DNA of 64,000 bases from an uncultured Campylobacter sp. (GCF_938002845.1 NZ_CALKZP010000050.1:1-64000); one strand, 5' to 3'; counted from the first letter of the stretch, positions 8,361-17,672 are shown. The notes: generated from the sequence alone by a model not told the origin. A program made the numbers and translations.

Positions 8361-11000
8361 ATGGACAAGCTAGATAAAGAGGAGCTTGCAGAGGCGTTTA
8401 TCGCTAGGCTCAAAGCCTTAGCGCGTAGCGGTGGCGCCGATCTGCGTGAGCTTGATCGCGAGTTTTATGGATTTAGCGTGAGGCTTGGCGTGCGTTATGA
8501 CTTTGCCGGCAAGTTTAGCGTCTCGCAGATAAGTGGCGGCGAGCGCGCTCAGCTGCATTTCGCTGACGTCGCGCAGTTCGAAGCTCATGCGCGCGAGTGC
8601 CTACGCGCGGCAAGCACTGATGCGGAACTAAGCGAGGCCTTTATGCTACGCCTGCGTGCAGATCCCCAAAAAGCTGCTACGAATGCGGATCAGATCATAA
8701 AATTTCACGATTTTAAGCCCTTTAGCGTTCAGCTGCGTTGCGAGCATTGCGGCGGATCGGGCAGGAGACGCTGCAAAGCCTGCGAAGGTGCGGGCAAGAC
8801 GCCGTGCGCTAACTGCGGCGGGCGCGGACGCTTGATCTGCCCCGCTTGCAAGGGCGCCGGTGGCTATAGCCGTGCGGCATTAAGCTCTACGGACGCTCAC
8901 GTGCGCAGCCTTTCTAGAAGCGATTCTGCAGGCTCTGCGTCAAATTCTATGGGCTATCGCTTCATCCCCTGCGCTAGCTGCGGCGGTAGCGGCTCGCGCA
9001 TTTGTCCCGTTTGCGGCGGCGCAGGCAGATTGCGCTGCGAAAAGTGCGGCGGTGCGGGCGATTTTCGCTGCGAGCACTGCGATGGGCGCGGGTATTTCAC
9101 TCGCACTGGCAAAGTATCCGTTTATGCCCGCCCAAGCGTCAGCATAGGCGCTAGCTCGCAGGTTTTCGGGCGCGAGCTGCTGGAGTTTTTATGCAGCAAG
9201 GGCGTAGGTTTTGCAGCACGCAGACTTTTGTTTCGTCTAAGCTCGCTGCGAGCGGTGCAGGGCGGCTGCGAAGCGGTATTTAGCGCGGAGGATGATTTTT
9301 TGCGCTTGAGTTTTGCCGTCTGCGGCAAGGCTTACGATGCGGCGTGCTTCGGCGGCGTGACATTCGTAAGGCCCAGCTTTTTTGACGAAGTTTTTGCGCC
9401 GGAGCTTGCGGCGGTACGCAGCGCGCCCGCTAGGCTAGGGCGGGACGATGCGCAAAGCCTTTTTGCGTTATTTCGCGCGAAGCCTGCGCTGGATGCGGCG
9501 ATGCGCCTAGCTAGTGCTAAGCTGCGCGGCGAGACGCTAGATCTCGAGCAGTTGCGCGGCTCGGACGGACATTTTAACTCTGTAAATTCTACTTGCGGCA
9601 CGGCCGATTGCGATGCTTTGAGCCTTGCAAAAGACGCTTCTCGCAAAGAAAATCTCGAGGGTGGCGCGAGCGTAAAATTTGCGGGCACGAAATTCGCGAG
9701 CGCTTCGGCAAATTCTATGGGCGCGGAAGATAATCGCTTGGGGTTGCGCGGAGAGCAAGGCAGGTTCGCAGGAGGAGTGAGCGGTGGCATAAAATTTTCA
9801 GGGGCAGATTTTTTGGAAGGTGGAGAGAATTCTGCCGGCGATTTTGAGGCTAGGCAGCAAAGCGACGAAGCTCTCGCGCAGAATAGACCTAATTTTGCCG
9901 GCTTGCAAGAGGGCTTAATCAGCACTTCTGATCGCGCCGCGGAGGATCTTTACGAATTACGCGGCGAGCGAGATTATCGAGATTTAAGCGCCTTGGGTGC
10001 TGAAAATTCCACAAATTCCATAGACTCCGCCGCGATAAATTCTGCAAATTCCAAAAATCTCGCCGCTGCAAAATTTAAAAATCGCGCGAATACGCAAAGC
10101 CCTGCCTCGTCAAATTCTAAAATTTCGCCTTTTGCCCGATTAAAGAAATTAATTTTCCCGCATTCTTTGCGCGAGGATTGCGCGCAGAGTTTTGCCGCAG
10201 CGATTATGCGCGTTTGTGAGGGCTTTATTTCGCAGCAATGCGCTCGCGATTTGGGCAGCGCGATGGCTGGAGCGCTTGGCGTGCTAAGTCCGCGATATGA
10301 CCGCGCGGTGTGGTGCATAGGCGGAGGCGCGCTTATTGCAGCGGCTGCGCTGGCGTGCGAGGGCTGCTTCGAGATGATCTTTGCGGAGCATTATTTTTGG
10401 GCACTTGCATGCGGCGTGGCAATCGCTGCTGCGGGGCTGTTAGGCGGAGGAGTGCTGTGGCTGGCAAGCGCAGTGCGGTGCGCTGTAAAAGCTCGTAAAA
10501 TTCCGCGAGAGTATCGCTGTGGCAGAGGCGGCGCGGCGTTTACTCGCTTTTGCAAAGCTCTGCTCTGCGTCGTTTTAGCTAGCGCAATCTACGGAGGCGC
10601 GGCAAATACGGGCTACACACCAAAAACCGGCGCAGCAGGGCTACTGCAAGGGTGGATGCCTACATTTTTTGAGGACGAAAATTCCGCTTCCGCGAGTGAT
10701 GGCGTAAATTCTGCAGACGAAAATTCTACTAGTGCAAGCTCTAGCGGCTCTGAAAGCCCTGCTTTAAATTTCGCTTCCGGGGCGGCTAAGGATTCCGCTG
10801 CGATGCAAAAGGATAAAATTTTATATATCCAAAAAAGTATCGGAGTGAGGCAGGACGGGATTTTTGGCGCACGCACGCTAAAAAAGGCGAGAGAGGTTTT
10901 GGATCAAAATCTAAGCGGCGTCGATGAAATTTACGAGGCTCTAAAAAGCAAAGAGCGGGCGAGAACGAACCCGAACTCTAGCAATCAAACTGCGCCTTAA
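8361..11000 (+). CDS. CxxCxGxG zinc-finger membrane protein with C-terminal peptidoglycan-binding-like domain
   Basis: I chose the ATG at 8361 because AGGAG sits 6 bases upstream, giving 879 residues. In order there is an N-terminal region without motifs; a DnaJ-type cysteine-rich zone (about residues 120-250) with repeated CxxCxGxG units such as CEHCGGSG, CKACEGAG, CANCGGRG and CPACKGAG; and a long low-complexity linker (about 395-590) whose Asn-Ser, Lys-Phe and Lys-Ile pairs are encoded by RAATTY words. Hydrophobic helices follow at about 640-710 and 735-755, then a segment near 825-855 (YIQKSIGVRQDGIFGART) that matches a PG_binding_1 fold. No J domain is present. The role is unknown; cysteine ribbons fused to membrane helices suggest zinc binding or assembly work at the envelope (inference). 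Confidence 0.75.
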   Translation: MDKLDKEELAEAFIARLKALARSGGADLRELDREFYGFSVRLGVRYDFAGKFSVSQISGGERAQLHFADVAQFEAHARECLRAASTDAELSEAFMLRLRADPQKAATNADQIIKFHDFKPFSVQLRCEHCGGSGRRRCKACEGAGKTPCANCGGRGRLICPACKGAGGYSRAALSSTDAHVRSLSRSDSAGSASNSMGYRFIPCASCGGSGSRICPVCGGAGRLRCEKCGGAGDFRCEHCDGRGYFTRTGKVSVYARPSVSIGASSQVFGRELLEFLCSKGVGFAARRLLFRLSSLRAVQGGCEAVFSAEDDFLRLSFAVCGKAYDAACFGGVTFVRPSFFDEVFAPELAAVRSAPARLGRDDAQSLFALFRAKPALDAAMRLASAKLRGETLDLEQLRGSDGHFNSVNSTCGTADCDALSLAKDASRKENLEGGASVKFAGTKFASASANSMGAEDNRLGLRGEQGRFAGGVSGGIKFSGADFLEGGENSAGDFEARQQSDEALAQNRPNFAGLQEGLISTSDRAAEDLYELRGERDYRDLSALGAENSTNSIDSAAINSANSKNLAAAKFKNRANTQSPASSNSKISPFARLKKLIFPHSLREDCAQSFAAAIMRVCEGFISQQCARDLGSAMAGALGVLSPRYDRAVWCIGGGALIAAAALACEGCFEMIFAEHYFWALACGVAIAAAGLLGGGVLWLASAVRCAVKARKIPREYRCGRGGAAFTRFCKALLCVVLASAIYGGAANTGYTPKTGAAGLLQGWMPTFFEDENSASASDGVNSADENSTSASSSGSESPALNFASGAAKDSAAMQKDKILYIQKSIGVRQDGIFGARTLKKAREVLDQNLSGVDEIYEALKSKERARTNPNSSNQTAP

Positions 11001-11057
11001 CGATAAATCCGCGTCTTAGGCTTGGCGGGCGATCTTAAAAAATCAAAAAGGACTAAA

Positions 11058-11690
11058 ATGAAAAATAAAATTTTAATTCTAGCGCTTATCGCGACGCTTG
11101 CTGCAAATTTCGCGCTAGCCGAAAATTTTGAAATCACCGCAGACGATATAAGCCGGGCTACAAAATCCTGTGATAAGGGCGATATGAAGTTGTGCGGGGC
11201 GTTGGCGCAGATTTATAATTATGGCTGGGGCGTGCCGCAAGATCTGCTAAAGGCTGCGCCGTTATACGTCAAAGCTTGCAAAGGCGGCGATGTGGAGTCG
11301 TGCGTAAATTTAGGCATTTTGTATCAAAGCGGAGAGGGGATGCCGCGCGATGAGGCGAAGGCGGCGGAGCTGTTCGACAAAGCCTGCGATGACGGGCACG
11401 CGATAGGCTGCAGTAACGCAGGCTCTGCGTATATCAAAGGCAGAGGCGTGCGCAAAGACGCTATAAAGGGCGTAGGTTACTATGTGCGCGGTTGCGATAT
11501 GGATATCGCGGATAGCTGGCTTGCGTGCTTAAATTTAGCGCGTCTTTACGAGGGCATAGATAATGTTAAAGCCGTAGAATACTACAAAAAGGCCTGCGAG
11601 CTGGGCGGCAAGGATAGATTTATGAGCTCGGTAGCGGAGCATGAAAGGGCATGGCAAAGCTCATGCGAAAGCTACGAAAGGCTTAAATAG
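11058..11690 (+). CDS. Secreted Sel1/Hcp-like cysteine-rich repeat protein
   Basis: The ATG at 11058 follows a GGAC ribosome site and opens a clear signal peptide (MKNKILILALIATLAANFALA), giving 210 residues. The mature protein is a chain of roughly 36-residue alpha-alpha repeats with paired cysteines, for example ACKGGDVESCVNLGILYQSG and ACDDGHAIGCSNAGSAY. This is the Sel1-like pattern of the Helicobacter cysteine-rich proteins (Hcp). Such proteins are periplasmic or secreted and bridge each repeat with a disulfide; some bind peptidoglycan fragments. It lies 57 bases after the zinc-ribbon gene and may be co-transcribed with it. Confidence 0.85.
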   Translation: MKNKILILALIATLAANFALAENFEITADDISRATKSCDKGDMKLCGALAQIYNYGWGVPQDLLKAAPLYVKACKGGDVESCVNLGILYQSGEGMPRDEAKAAELFDKACDDGHAIGCSNAGSAYIKGRGVRKDAIKGVGYYVRGCDMDIADSWLACLNLARLYEGIDNVKAVEYYKKACELGGKDRFMSSVAEHERAWQSSCESYERLK

Positions 11691-11858
11691 CCCGCAAATC
11701 TATGCTTTGAAGCAGACTCTCGCGTTCGCCGTGGCTACGGAGCAAGAACCCTAGCGGATTTCGCATAAATAGCGCAAATCTAAATATCAAGTATCCTGTA
11801 GGAGCGGAAACATAACGGCGCAAGCTCTTAGCGGGCTCGTATTTTAGGAGACAAAATC

Positions 11859-12416
11859 ATGACGCTAGTGCTGATCCGCCATGTTACGCCGCTAATCGAT
11901 CGCGGCGTATGCGACGCCGCAGAAGCGGCACGGCGCGTAATCCTGTACGATACTACGCAAAGCTTAGCTTTGTGGCAAACCGATAAATTTAAAAGCAGCG
12001 CCGCATACGAAAAGCTTGCCCGTATAAGCCGAGTATATTCCTCGCCGCTGCCGCGCGCCGCGCTTACGGCACAAAAGCTATTCCCGCAGCGGAGCATAGA
12101 GTATCTAGAGGCTTTGTGCGAGTTTAATCTACGAATATTCCCCGTGCCGCTAATAAAAATGCCGTTTGATTGCCGGCTCGTGCTCTCGCGCCTGCTGTGG
12201 CTGTGCGGCATAAACCCTAGCGGCGCAAGCGCGAAAGAGGAACGGCGGCGCGTGCTTGATCTGGTGCCGTCGCTGCTAGAAGCGGACACGGCGGTGATCG
12301 CGCACGGCTTCGTGCTGCGCGTAATACGTCGTAGTGCGCGGCGGGCAGGCTACCGCTTGATATACCGCTTTTGCGAGGGCTGCTTTTGCGTAGAAATTTG
12401 GCAGCGCGCCGTGTAG
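11859..12416 (+). CDS. Histidine phosphatase superfamily protein
   Basis: The 185-residue protein begins MTLVLIRHVTPL, a variant of the RHG motif that carries the phosphorylated His, with Val in place of the usual Gly. Further family marks are YSSPLPRAALTAQKL (second arginine motif) and VIAHGFVLRVI near the C-terminus (second catalytic His). It probably hydrolyses a small phosphorylated metabolite or phosphoprotein; the substrate cannot be told. GGAG lies about 10 bases upstream of the ATG. It is the last complete gene before the duplicated fhs end. Confidence 0.75.
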   Translation: MTLVLIRHVTPLIDRGVCDAAEAARRVILYDTTQSLALWQTDKFKSSAAYEKLARISRVYSSPLPRAALTAQKLFPQRSIEYLEALCEFNLRIFPVPLIKMPFDCRLVLSRLLWLCGINPSGASAKEERRRVLDLVPSLLEADTAVIAHGFVLRVIRRSARRAGYRLIYRFCEGCFCVEIWQRAV

Positions 12417-12575
12417 AGATACTTCTCTGCGCGAAATTTTGAAATTTTGCGTTTTGTAAATTTTAAATTTAATGCGCCGTTTGGCAGCTGTCGCGAGACG
12501 GCGAAATTTTATAATGTAATAGGCGCCGCTTTTTGAATGCGGATAGCCCGCCGCCGCGAAGTAAAATTTAAACCA

Positions 12576-12881
12576 TACGGCGCGAGCGAGGTCGTTTTCG
12601 AGCCCGAGGCGCAAAAGGCGCTACAGCACATCAAGGCTTTGGGGCTTGAGCGGCTAAACGTCTGCATCGCAAAGACGCAGTATAGCTTCAGCGACGATGC
12701 TAAGGCGCTCGGGCGAGCGCGCGGCTTTAAACTCAGCGTCAAAGACCTTCAGATCCGCACGGGAGCAGGCTTCATCGTCGCCGTCTGCGGCAAGATAATG
12801 CTTATGCCGGGGCTACCGAAGGTACCTAACGCGCTAAATATGAAGATCACTAGCGATGGCGTAATAAGCGGGCTGGCGTGA
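12576..12881 (+). pseudogene. Second copy of the fhs 3' end (101 codons)
   Basis: From TAC at 12576 to the stop at 12881 the sequence matches fhs 6672-6977 codon for codon. By hand alignment there are about 26 base differences in 306; all but three codons are silent, and the three replacements (R to K, D to S, N to D) lie in the last dozen codons. The open frame extends 13 unrelated codons upstream to an ATG at 12537 with no ribosome site, so it is probably not expressed. It lacks the P-loop and cannot be an active ligase. The short match after both stop codons (GAAATTTTATTTT) shows the homology runs past the gene end. Confidence 0.9.
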
Positions 12882-13248
12882 TTTGAAATTTTATTTTTTG
12901 CGCCTCCATTTTTTTGCGCGCCCGCCTTGGGGTTTAAGCTTAGCTTACCGGCCTAGTCGCGATTTAAGCTTAGCATTCGTAGGCACTCAGATGAGAGCGG
13001 AGTAGAGTTACCGATTTGCAAAATTTGGCTGAATTTGCTCGCTTGCGGATAAATTTTAAGCACGGGATTTTGCGGATCGGCTTTGATTTTTAAAAACAGA
13101 GGCGAATTTGACGAGAATTTGACGTAGGTTCGCCTTTTAAAATTTGAGATTTTTACGTCAAATTTAGGGGAAAATAGACGTAACGTATTTCGGCGTTTTT
13201 ATTGATCAAATTTGCTTAGGCAAGCCAAAAATCCTGCGCGAAACAGAG
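12882..13248. other. Gene-free spacer of 367 bases
   Basis: I see no gene here. About ten RAATTY words occur, including GAATTTGACG twice within 20 bases near 13102. It follows the fhs fragment and precedes a convergent gene. Confidence 0.6.
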
Positions 13249-13689
13249 CTAAATTTTAACCTTCTCCCACGTCTCAATCTCGCCTGCAACCTCCTCAAAA
13301 ACGCCTGCGATTTCTATATTTTTTACGCTTAAATTTCGCTCGTAAACTACTCTGTCGCGCGTTTTTAGCTTCTTTTGTAAAAAGGCGAATTCATACTCGA
13401 TCTGACCGCGAGCGACGCTGATTTTAGCCAAATTTCGCGCGTCAAATTCGCCCACCTTCGCGGCGTCAAATTTATACCCGCGAGCGCAGCCCTCCTCATA
13501 AACTTCCGCTAGATACGCATTTATCGCCTCTAGCGCGTTTTCATGCGCGTAAAAGCGGTCGAGCTGCGGGTGATTTTTGTAGCCCTTAGTAAGCCCAGCC
13601 AGCACGTTTTTAGCTAGCAGCGCCTCGCGCCACAGCGCCACGAGCCCCTTTGCGTCGAGATATTTAAAGCTTATCGTCCAAAGTCTCAT
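13249..13689 (-). CDS. Pyrimidine dimer DNA glycosylase / endonuclease V family protein
   Basis: The 146-residue protein begins MRLWTISFKYLDAKGLVALWREALLA and continues GYKNHPQLDRF, the hallmark pattern of the Pyr_excise family related to T4 endonuclease V. Bacterial members often carry this short form. The predicted role is excision of UV-induced pyrimidine dimers, or a related base-excision task. It is a single gene flanked by spacers, so context gives no help. Confidence 0.75.
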   Translation of the reverse strand: MRLWTISFKYLDAKGLVALWREALLAKNVLAGLTKGYKNHPQLDRFYAHENALEAINAYLAEVYEEGCARGYKFDAAKVGEFDARNLAKISVARGQIEYEFAFLQKKLKTRDRVVYERNLSVKNIEIAGVFEEVAGEIETWEKVKI

Positions 13690-13830
13690 TTTCGTCTTTC
13701 GTTAAATTTCGTCGTCAAATTCGGCGCGCTTTGCGCCGCAGCCTGAGCGGCGATAAATTCGCGTCTTGAATTTGGCCGCGCCCTAGATTAGAGGCTAAAT
13801 TTTACCTCGCCGCGCCTCTAAATTTCCCGC

Positions 13831-14937
13831 TCATTGCAGCTTGCCTCTGCATAGCACGGGGATCTTTTCTACGATCTCGCCGCCGCTAACGAGATAGGCG
13901 AACTCGTGTAAATTTACGACGGGGCAGATGTGGTTCGGATAAATTTCGAGCCGATCGCCCACGCGCACGGCGTCTCGCAGCGCTCTGTCGTAGATGATCG
14001 CATGCTCGTCGTAAACGCCATTTATCCACACATCCGTGCCCTTTATGCGCCCGAGCCCGGGCGTTGCCGTAAAACCCTCGGTGCGCCTTTGCTGCGTGAG
14101 CCCCTTGGCACCGACGTCGGTAATGATGCGATCCGCCGTAGGTCTGCTGATGACGGTCGTAAGGATGCTCGCTGCGTTCATTGAATAATCGCCGTACGCC
14201 TGCGCCTGCGAGGCGTCCATAAAGATATATGTGCCCGGGCGGATCTCGGTGACGCCCTTTAAAATTTCAAAATCATTGATGAGCGAGGGCGTCGAGCCGA
14301 TACTAACGACGCGTGCGGGCAGAGCCAGCTCGCGCGCGATATCCGCAAACTCCAGCGTGCGGCGCTGCGCGGTTAGATGGATGCGCTCGCATTCGCTTTT
14401 GCAGACGGCCTTGTAGGAGTGGCCGTCGTGGGAGAATACGCCGCGGAATTCGATATTTTTGCAGCCTTTTAGAAATTTTATAAACGCTGCGAAATCCTGC
14501 TTTTCTACGAAGCCCGAGCGATTTTCGCCCACTTCGATCTCGGCAAGCACGCAGGCCTTCGTGCCACTGCGCTCAAAGGCGCGCTCTATCAGGTGCGCCT
14601 GCTCTATGCTGTCGACGCCGAAGCTTAAGTTTATCCCCGCGCGCAAAAGCGCGACGATGCGCTGAAATTTTAGCTCGCCCACGATCTCGTTTGCGATAAA
14701 TATATCTTTCAGCCCGTTTGCCGCCATGATCTCGGCTTCGCCCGTTTTGGCGACCGTGATGCCCGCAGCGCCGAGACTTTCTTGCAGCTTCGCGAAATAG
14801 GGCATTTTGTGCGTTTTGGTGTGTGGGCGCAGGCTCACGCCCGCGGCGTCTGCGTAGTTTTGCATCTTTTGCAGGTTGCGAAGCACGATTTCGCGATCAA
14901 TCAGCAGCGCCGGCGTGTCGATCTCTGATACCATCAT
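13831..14937 (-). CDS. D-threonine aldolase / D-serine dehydratase-like PLP enzyme
   Basis: This 368-residue protein has the alanine-racemase-type TIM barrel at the N-terminus, with RPHTKTHKMP near residue 38 holding the PLP lysine, and a C-terminal D-serine-dehydratase-like domain with YPNHICPVVNLHE, whose His and Cys bind a metal ion. Family members cleave D-threonine to glycine and acetaldehyde or deaminate D-serine; substrate choice is open. The ribosome site AGGAGGTGA about 7 bases upstream of the ATG at 14937 is a full-length match to the anti-SD and predicts strong initiation. Confidence 0.85.
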   Translation of the reverse strand: MMVSEIDTPALLIDREIVLRNLQKMQNYADAAGVSLRPHTKTHKMPYFAKLQESLGAAGITVAKTGEAEIMAANGLKDIFIANEIVGELKFQRIVALLRAGINLSFGVDSIEQAHLIERAFERSGTKACVLAEIEVGENRSGFVEKQDFAAFIKFLKGCKNIEFRGVFSHDGHSYKAVCKSECERIHLTAQRRTLEFADIARELALPARVVSIGSTPSLINDFEILKGVTEIRPGTYIFMDASQAQAYGDYSMNAASILTTVISRPTADRIITDVGAKGLTQQRRTEGFTATPGLGRIKGTDVWINGVYDEHAIIYDRALRDAVRVGDRLEIYPNHICPVVNLHEFAYLVSGGEIVEKIPVLCRGKLQ

Positions 14938-15613
14938 AAGCTCACCTCCTCGTTAAATTTACGAAATTAATACAGCCGCGCTTAGTAGCTGCGCCCGTTT
15001 TACGGCGGCGAAATTTTAAAATTTAGCGCCGCTTTCGAAGGGCAAAATTTATCTATCGCCTGCAAAAAGCGGAATTTGCGCGCTTCTCGCAAAATATGGA
15101 ATTTGCGCGCCGTAAATTTGTCGCTGCTTGCGAAATAGCGGTTTGCTCGCTGCAAATCGGCGCCCTTCGCGAAGCGCCTGAATTTAGCGAGCAAATTTGC
15201 GTTTTCTTGCCGCAACAAAGCAGCGCCGGCAAAAGCAATAACGCGCGGCACATGAAAAAATCAAAATAAAATTCTAAAATGCACCGAGTAAAAATCAATA
15301 CGCGCGCCGTGCCGCTAGGTTCACGGAATTTTCGGCTCCGCTTCACGCAGTTTTATTCCTCGCGCGCCTGTTTTTGCTTGCGGCGCATATTCGCATTAAA
15401 TTTTTCGGCAAGCGATCCGGCGGACTAGCCGTTTTGCGCTGCTGTCTCTGTTTCCGCGCCGCCGCTCGCATTTTTTTGATAAATCTCGTTTGCACCGCCG
15501 CCCGCGTTTTTTGCTAAAGCTCGTTTTGCGCCGCGCGCTGCACATCGCTGCCTATTTTCACGCCGCCGCTCGTTTTAGCAGCGGCACTTAATTTTAGTGC
15601 GCCTCGCGATTTG
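14938..15613. other. Gene-free spacer of 676 bases
   Basis: No gene is visible. The left two thirds carry about 12 RAATTY words by count, including a pair of GGAATTTGCGCG units near 15072 and 15099. The right third (15440-15590) is a different repeat texture with several GCGCCGCCGCTCG-like stretches alternating with T-rich runs. Confidence 0.55.
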
Positions 15614-16327
15614 CTATTTTTTGTCCTGAAGCACCTTGTCGCGCCATTTTGAGTTTGCTTTGTTGTCGGTCGCTACATCCTTGGATATTTCGGCCGCCGC
15701 TTCGAAATTTTTACTCACGCCCTCTTTGGAATTCTCGTATTTTAGGGCGTTTTCGCTTCTGATACCGATGCTTTGCGCCTCATTCGCGGCGTCGATATTA
15801 GCGCCTAAAAAGATAAACTCCCAGTCGTATTTTTCCTGCTTGTCGCTAATCATCTTTTTGATCTGCGCTTTGGAGTATTCGCGGCTTGAGTTCTCCATCC
15901 CGTCGGTGATGATGACGAAAAGCACGCGATTGTTTTTGGCATAGATGTCAGGCACGCGCTCGATACGCGCTATCGTGCTGCCAACGGCGTCCAGTAGCGC
16001 GGTATTGCCGCCGGCGTAGTACTCCTTGGACGTTAGGTTTTCGACCTTCTTAAGCGGCGTGCGGTCGTGGATGACATTAAATTTCGTATCGAAAAGCACG
16101 GTCGTGACGCTGGCGTCGATGCCCTCTTTGCGCTCCTTTTCTATCATCGAGTTAAATCCACCGATCGTATCGCTCTCAAGCCCGCTCATCGAGCCCGATT
16201 TGTCTAAGATCAGCACCAATTCTAGGTGATTTACGCCGTCTTTATGATCGGGCGGCGTGGCGAGCTCTACGCTTTTGGCAAACAATATGCCCGCAAGTGC
16301 GGCAACAAGAAAGATGATTTTTTTCAT
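15614..16327 (-). CDS. Secreted VWA-domain protein
   Basis: The 237-residue protein has a signal peptide (MKKIIFLVAALAGILFA) and then a von Willebrand factor A domain filling most of its length. The metal-ion site is intact: LILDKSGSMSG gives DxSxS, and the later TVLFDTKFNVIHD, GNTALLDAVGS and ITDGMENSS follow the usual order. It should act in the periplasm as a metal-dependent binding protein; the partner is unknown. An AGGAG site precedes the ATG. The gene stands alone between two spacers. Confidence 0.85.
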   Translation of the reverse strand: MKKIIFLVAALAGILFAKSVELATPPDHKDGVNHLELVLILDKSGSMSGLESDTIGGFNSMIEKERKEGIDASVTTVLFDTKFNVIHDRTPLKKVENLTSKEYYAGGNTALLDAVGSTIARIERVPDIYAKNNRVLFVIITDGMENSSREYSKAQIKKMISDKQEKYDWEFIFLGANIDAANEAQSIGIRSENALKYENSKEGVSKNFEAAAEISKDVATDNKANSKWRDKVLQDKK

Positions 16328-16419
16328 AGGGGCTCCTTTGTTAAAATTTCATTATTTTACTATTGTATCGCTTAATCAATGAAATTTTATCGCTAAAGCT
16401 TCTCCGCACGCCTCTGCTG

Positions 16420-16642
16420 GGTAAATTTTAATACGAAATTTTGTCGTGGAATTTTAACGTATCCTTGCGCATGGCGCCGCAAAATTCCGCGCGATATAGA
16501 ATTATGCGCGGCGCAGAATTTCGCCGCGAAATTTTAAGACGCAGAATTTTATACAGCGCGAAATTCTGCGTGCAAATTTTATGCAGCACGGAATTTTATG
16601 GCGCAAAATTCCACGTGGCATGGAATTTATGGAATTTGCGCC
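16420..16642. repeat. RAATTY array with a site about every 17 bases
   Basis: Within about 220 bases I count 13 RAATTY words (AAATTT, AAATTC, GAATTT), each separated by 8-14 bases rich in GCG, GCA and TGC. The whole stretch reads as a degenerate tandem repeat of the form GCGcRAATTYtrtG. It lies downstream of the EamA gene's 3' end and upstream of the VWA gene's start. No open frame of quality exists, so this array is free of protein constraint. It is the clearest non-coding example in the window. Confidence 0.8.
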
Positions 16643-16651
16643 GCCGCAAAA

Positions 16652-17545
16652 TCAGGCCTCTGCAGATCTGCTCCGTTTCGCGCTGAGGTAGCTTCCGATC
16701 TCGCTTATCAAAACGCCCGCGAGGATGAGCGCCGCGCCTAAAATTTGCATCACGCTTAGCCTCTCGCCGCCCACGAATACGCCCATAATGCCCGCCGTTA
16801 CGGGTTCGAGCGTGAAAAACAGAGCGGTTTTTACGGGCGTCGTGTATTTTTGCATCAAAGCCTGCGCAAAAAAGCCAAAAACCGTTCCCAGCAGGCAGAT
16901 CACCGCCATCGCGACAAAAAAGCTTCTATCCATCACCGGCATGATGCTGACTCTTTCAAAAAAGATCGCCGCAAAGCAGCAAAGCACGCTTAGGCAGAGT
17001 ATCTGTACGTAGGCGATGCCCGCTACGTCGCAGCTTTGCACGAAGCGGTTGGTCAGCACGATGTGAAACGAATACGCGCACGCGCAGACTAGCGCCAGCA
17101 CTTCGCCCTTGCCGAGCCCAAGCTGCGTATCGCCGATGAGATAGAGCCCAGCGATCGCAAGCGCGATGCCAGCGTAGGCGTAGGAGTAAATTTTATGCCT
17201 AAACAGCGCTGCGGCGATGAAGGGCACGAGCGCGACGTTTAGGCCGATGATGAACGCCACGGAGGAGCTTTGCGCAAATTTAAAGGCGAAGGTCTGCGAC
17301 GTAAAACCCGCGAATAAAAACAGGCTAAGCACTGCGCCGTGCTTGATCTCGCGCGAAGTTATGGCCTTGAGCTTTGGGAAAAATATCGCGCCTGCGATGA
17401 TGCTTGCGGCGAAAAAGCGCCAAAATAGTAGCACGAAGACGTTGTTGCTCGTAAGTGCCTGCGAGGTGGGCAGATACCCGAGTCCAAAAGCGATCGCTAC
17501 GAAGAGCATTCCGATGTCGGCTCTAAATTCCAAACTTTTATTCAT
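16652..17545 (-). CDS. EamA/DMT-family transporter
   Basis: The 297-residue protein has about ten hydrophobic segments in two similar halves, the standard drug/metabolite transporter layout. The first half holds LFWRFFAASIIAG and the second LFFTLEPVTAGIMGVFVGGERLS, which is the typical EamA signature near the C-terminus. It should export a small metabolite across the inner membrane; the substrate is unknown. The ATG at 17545 fits the start of the first membrane helix region. Confidence 0.9.
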   Translation of the reverse strand: MNKSLEFRADIGMLFVAIAFGLGYLPTSQALTSNNVFVLLFWRFFAASIIAGAIFFPKLKAITSREIKHGAVLSLFLFAGFTSQTFAFKFAQSSSVAFIIGLNVALVPFIAAALFRHKIYSYAYAGIALAIAGLYLIGDTQLGLGKGEVLALVCACAYSFHIVLTNRFVQSCDVAGIAYVQILCLSVLCCFAAIFFERVSIMPVMDRSFFVAMAVICLLGTVFGFFAQALMQKYTTPVKTALFFTLEPVTAGIMGVFVGGERLSVMQILGAALILAGVLISEIGSYLSAKRSRSAEA

Positions 17546-17672
17546 CTGCGTCCTTTTTGAAAATTTAAAGTCGTAATTTTACGAAATTTTAGGTAAAAAA
17601 TAGGCTAAATTTTGGCGGAGCGATTTGGAATTTAGGATTTTAAAATCGCGAGTTAAATTTTAAGTACCCGGC

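Noticed and set aside
9332..9925. 197-codon frame on the - strand
   Set aside because: It is antisense to the linker of the zinc-ribbon protein; no homology or ribosome site is visible.
11828..12289. 153-codon frame on the - strand
   Set aside because: It is antisense to the histidine phosphatase gene, which has clear motifs.
6978..12575. Classic integrase-driven island or prophage
   Set aside because: There is no integrase, recombinase, phage gene or tRNA target. The flanking repeat is a diverged 306-base gene end, not a short att site.
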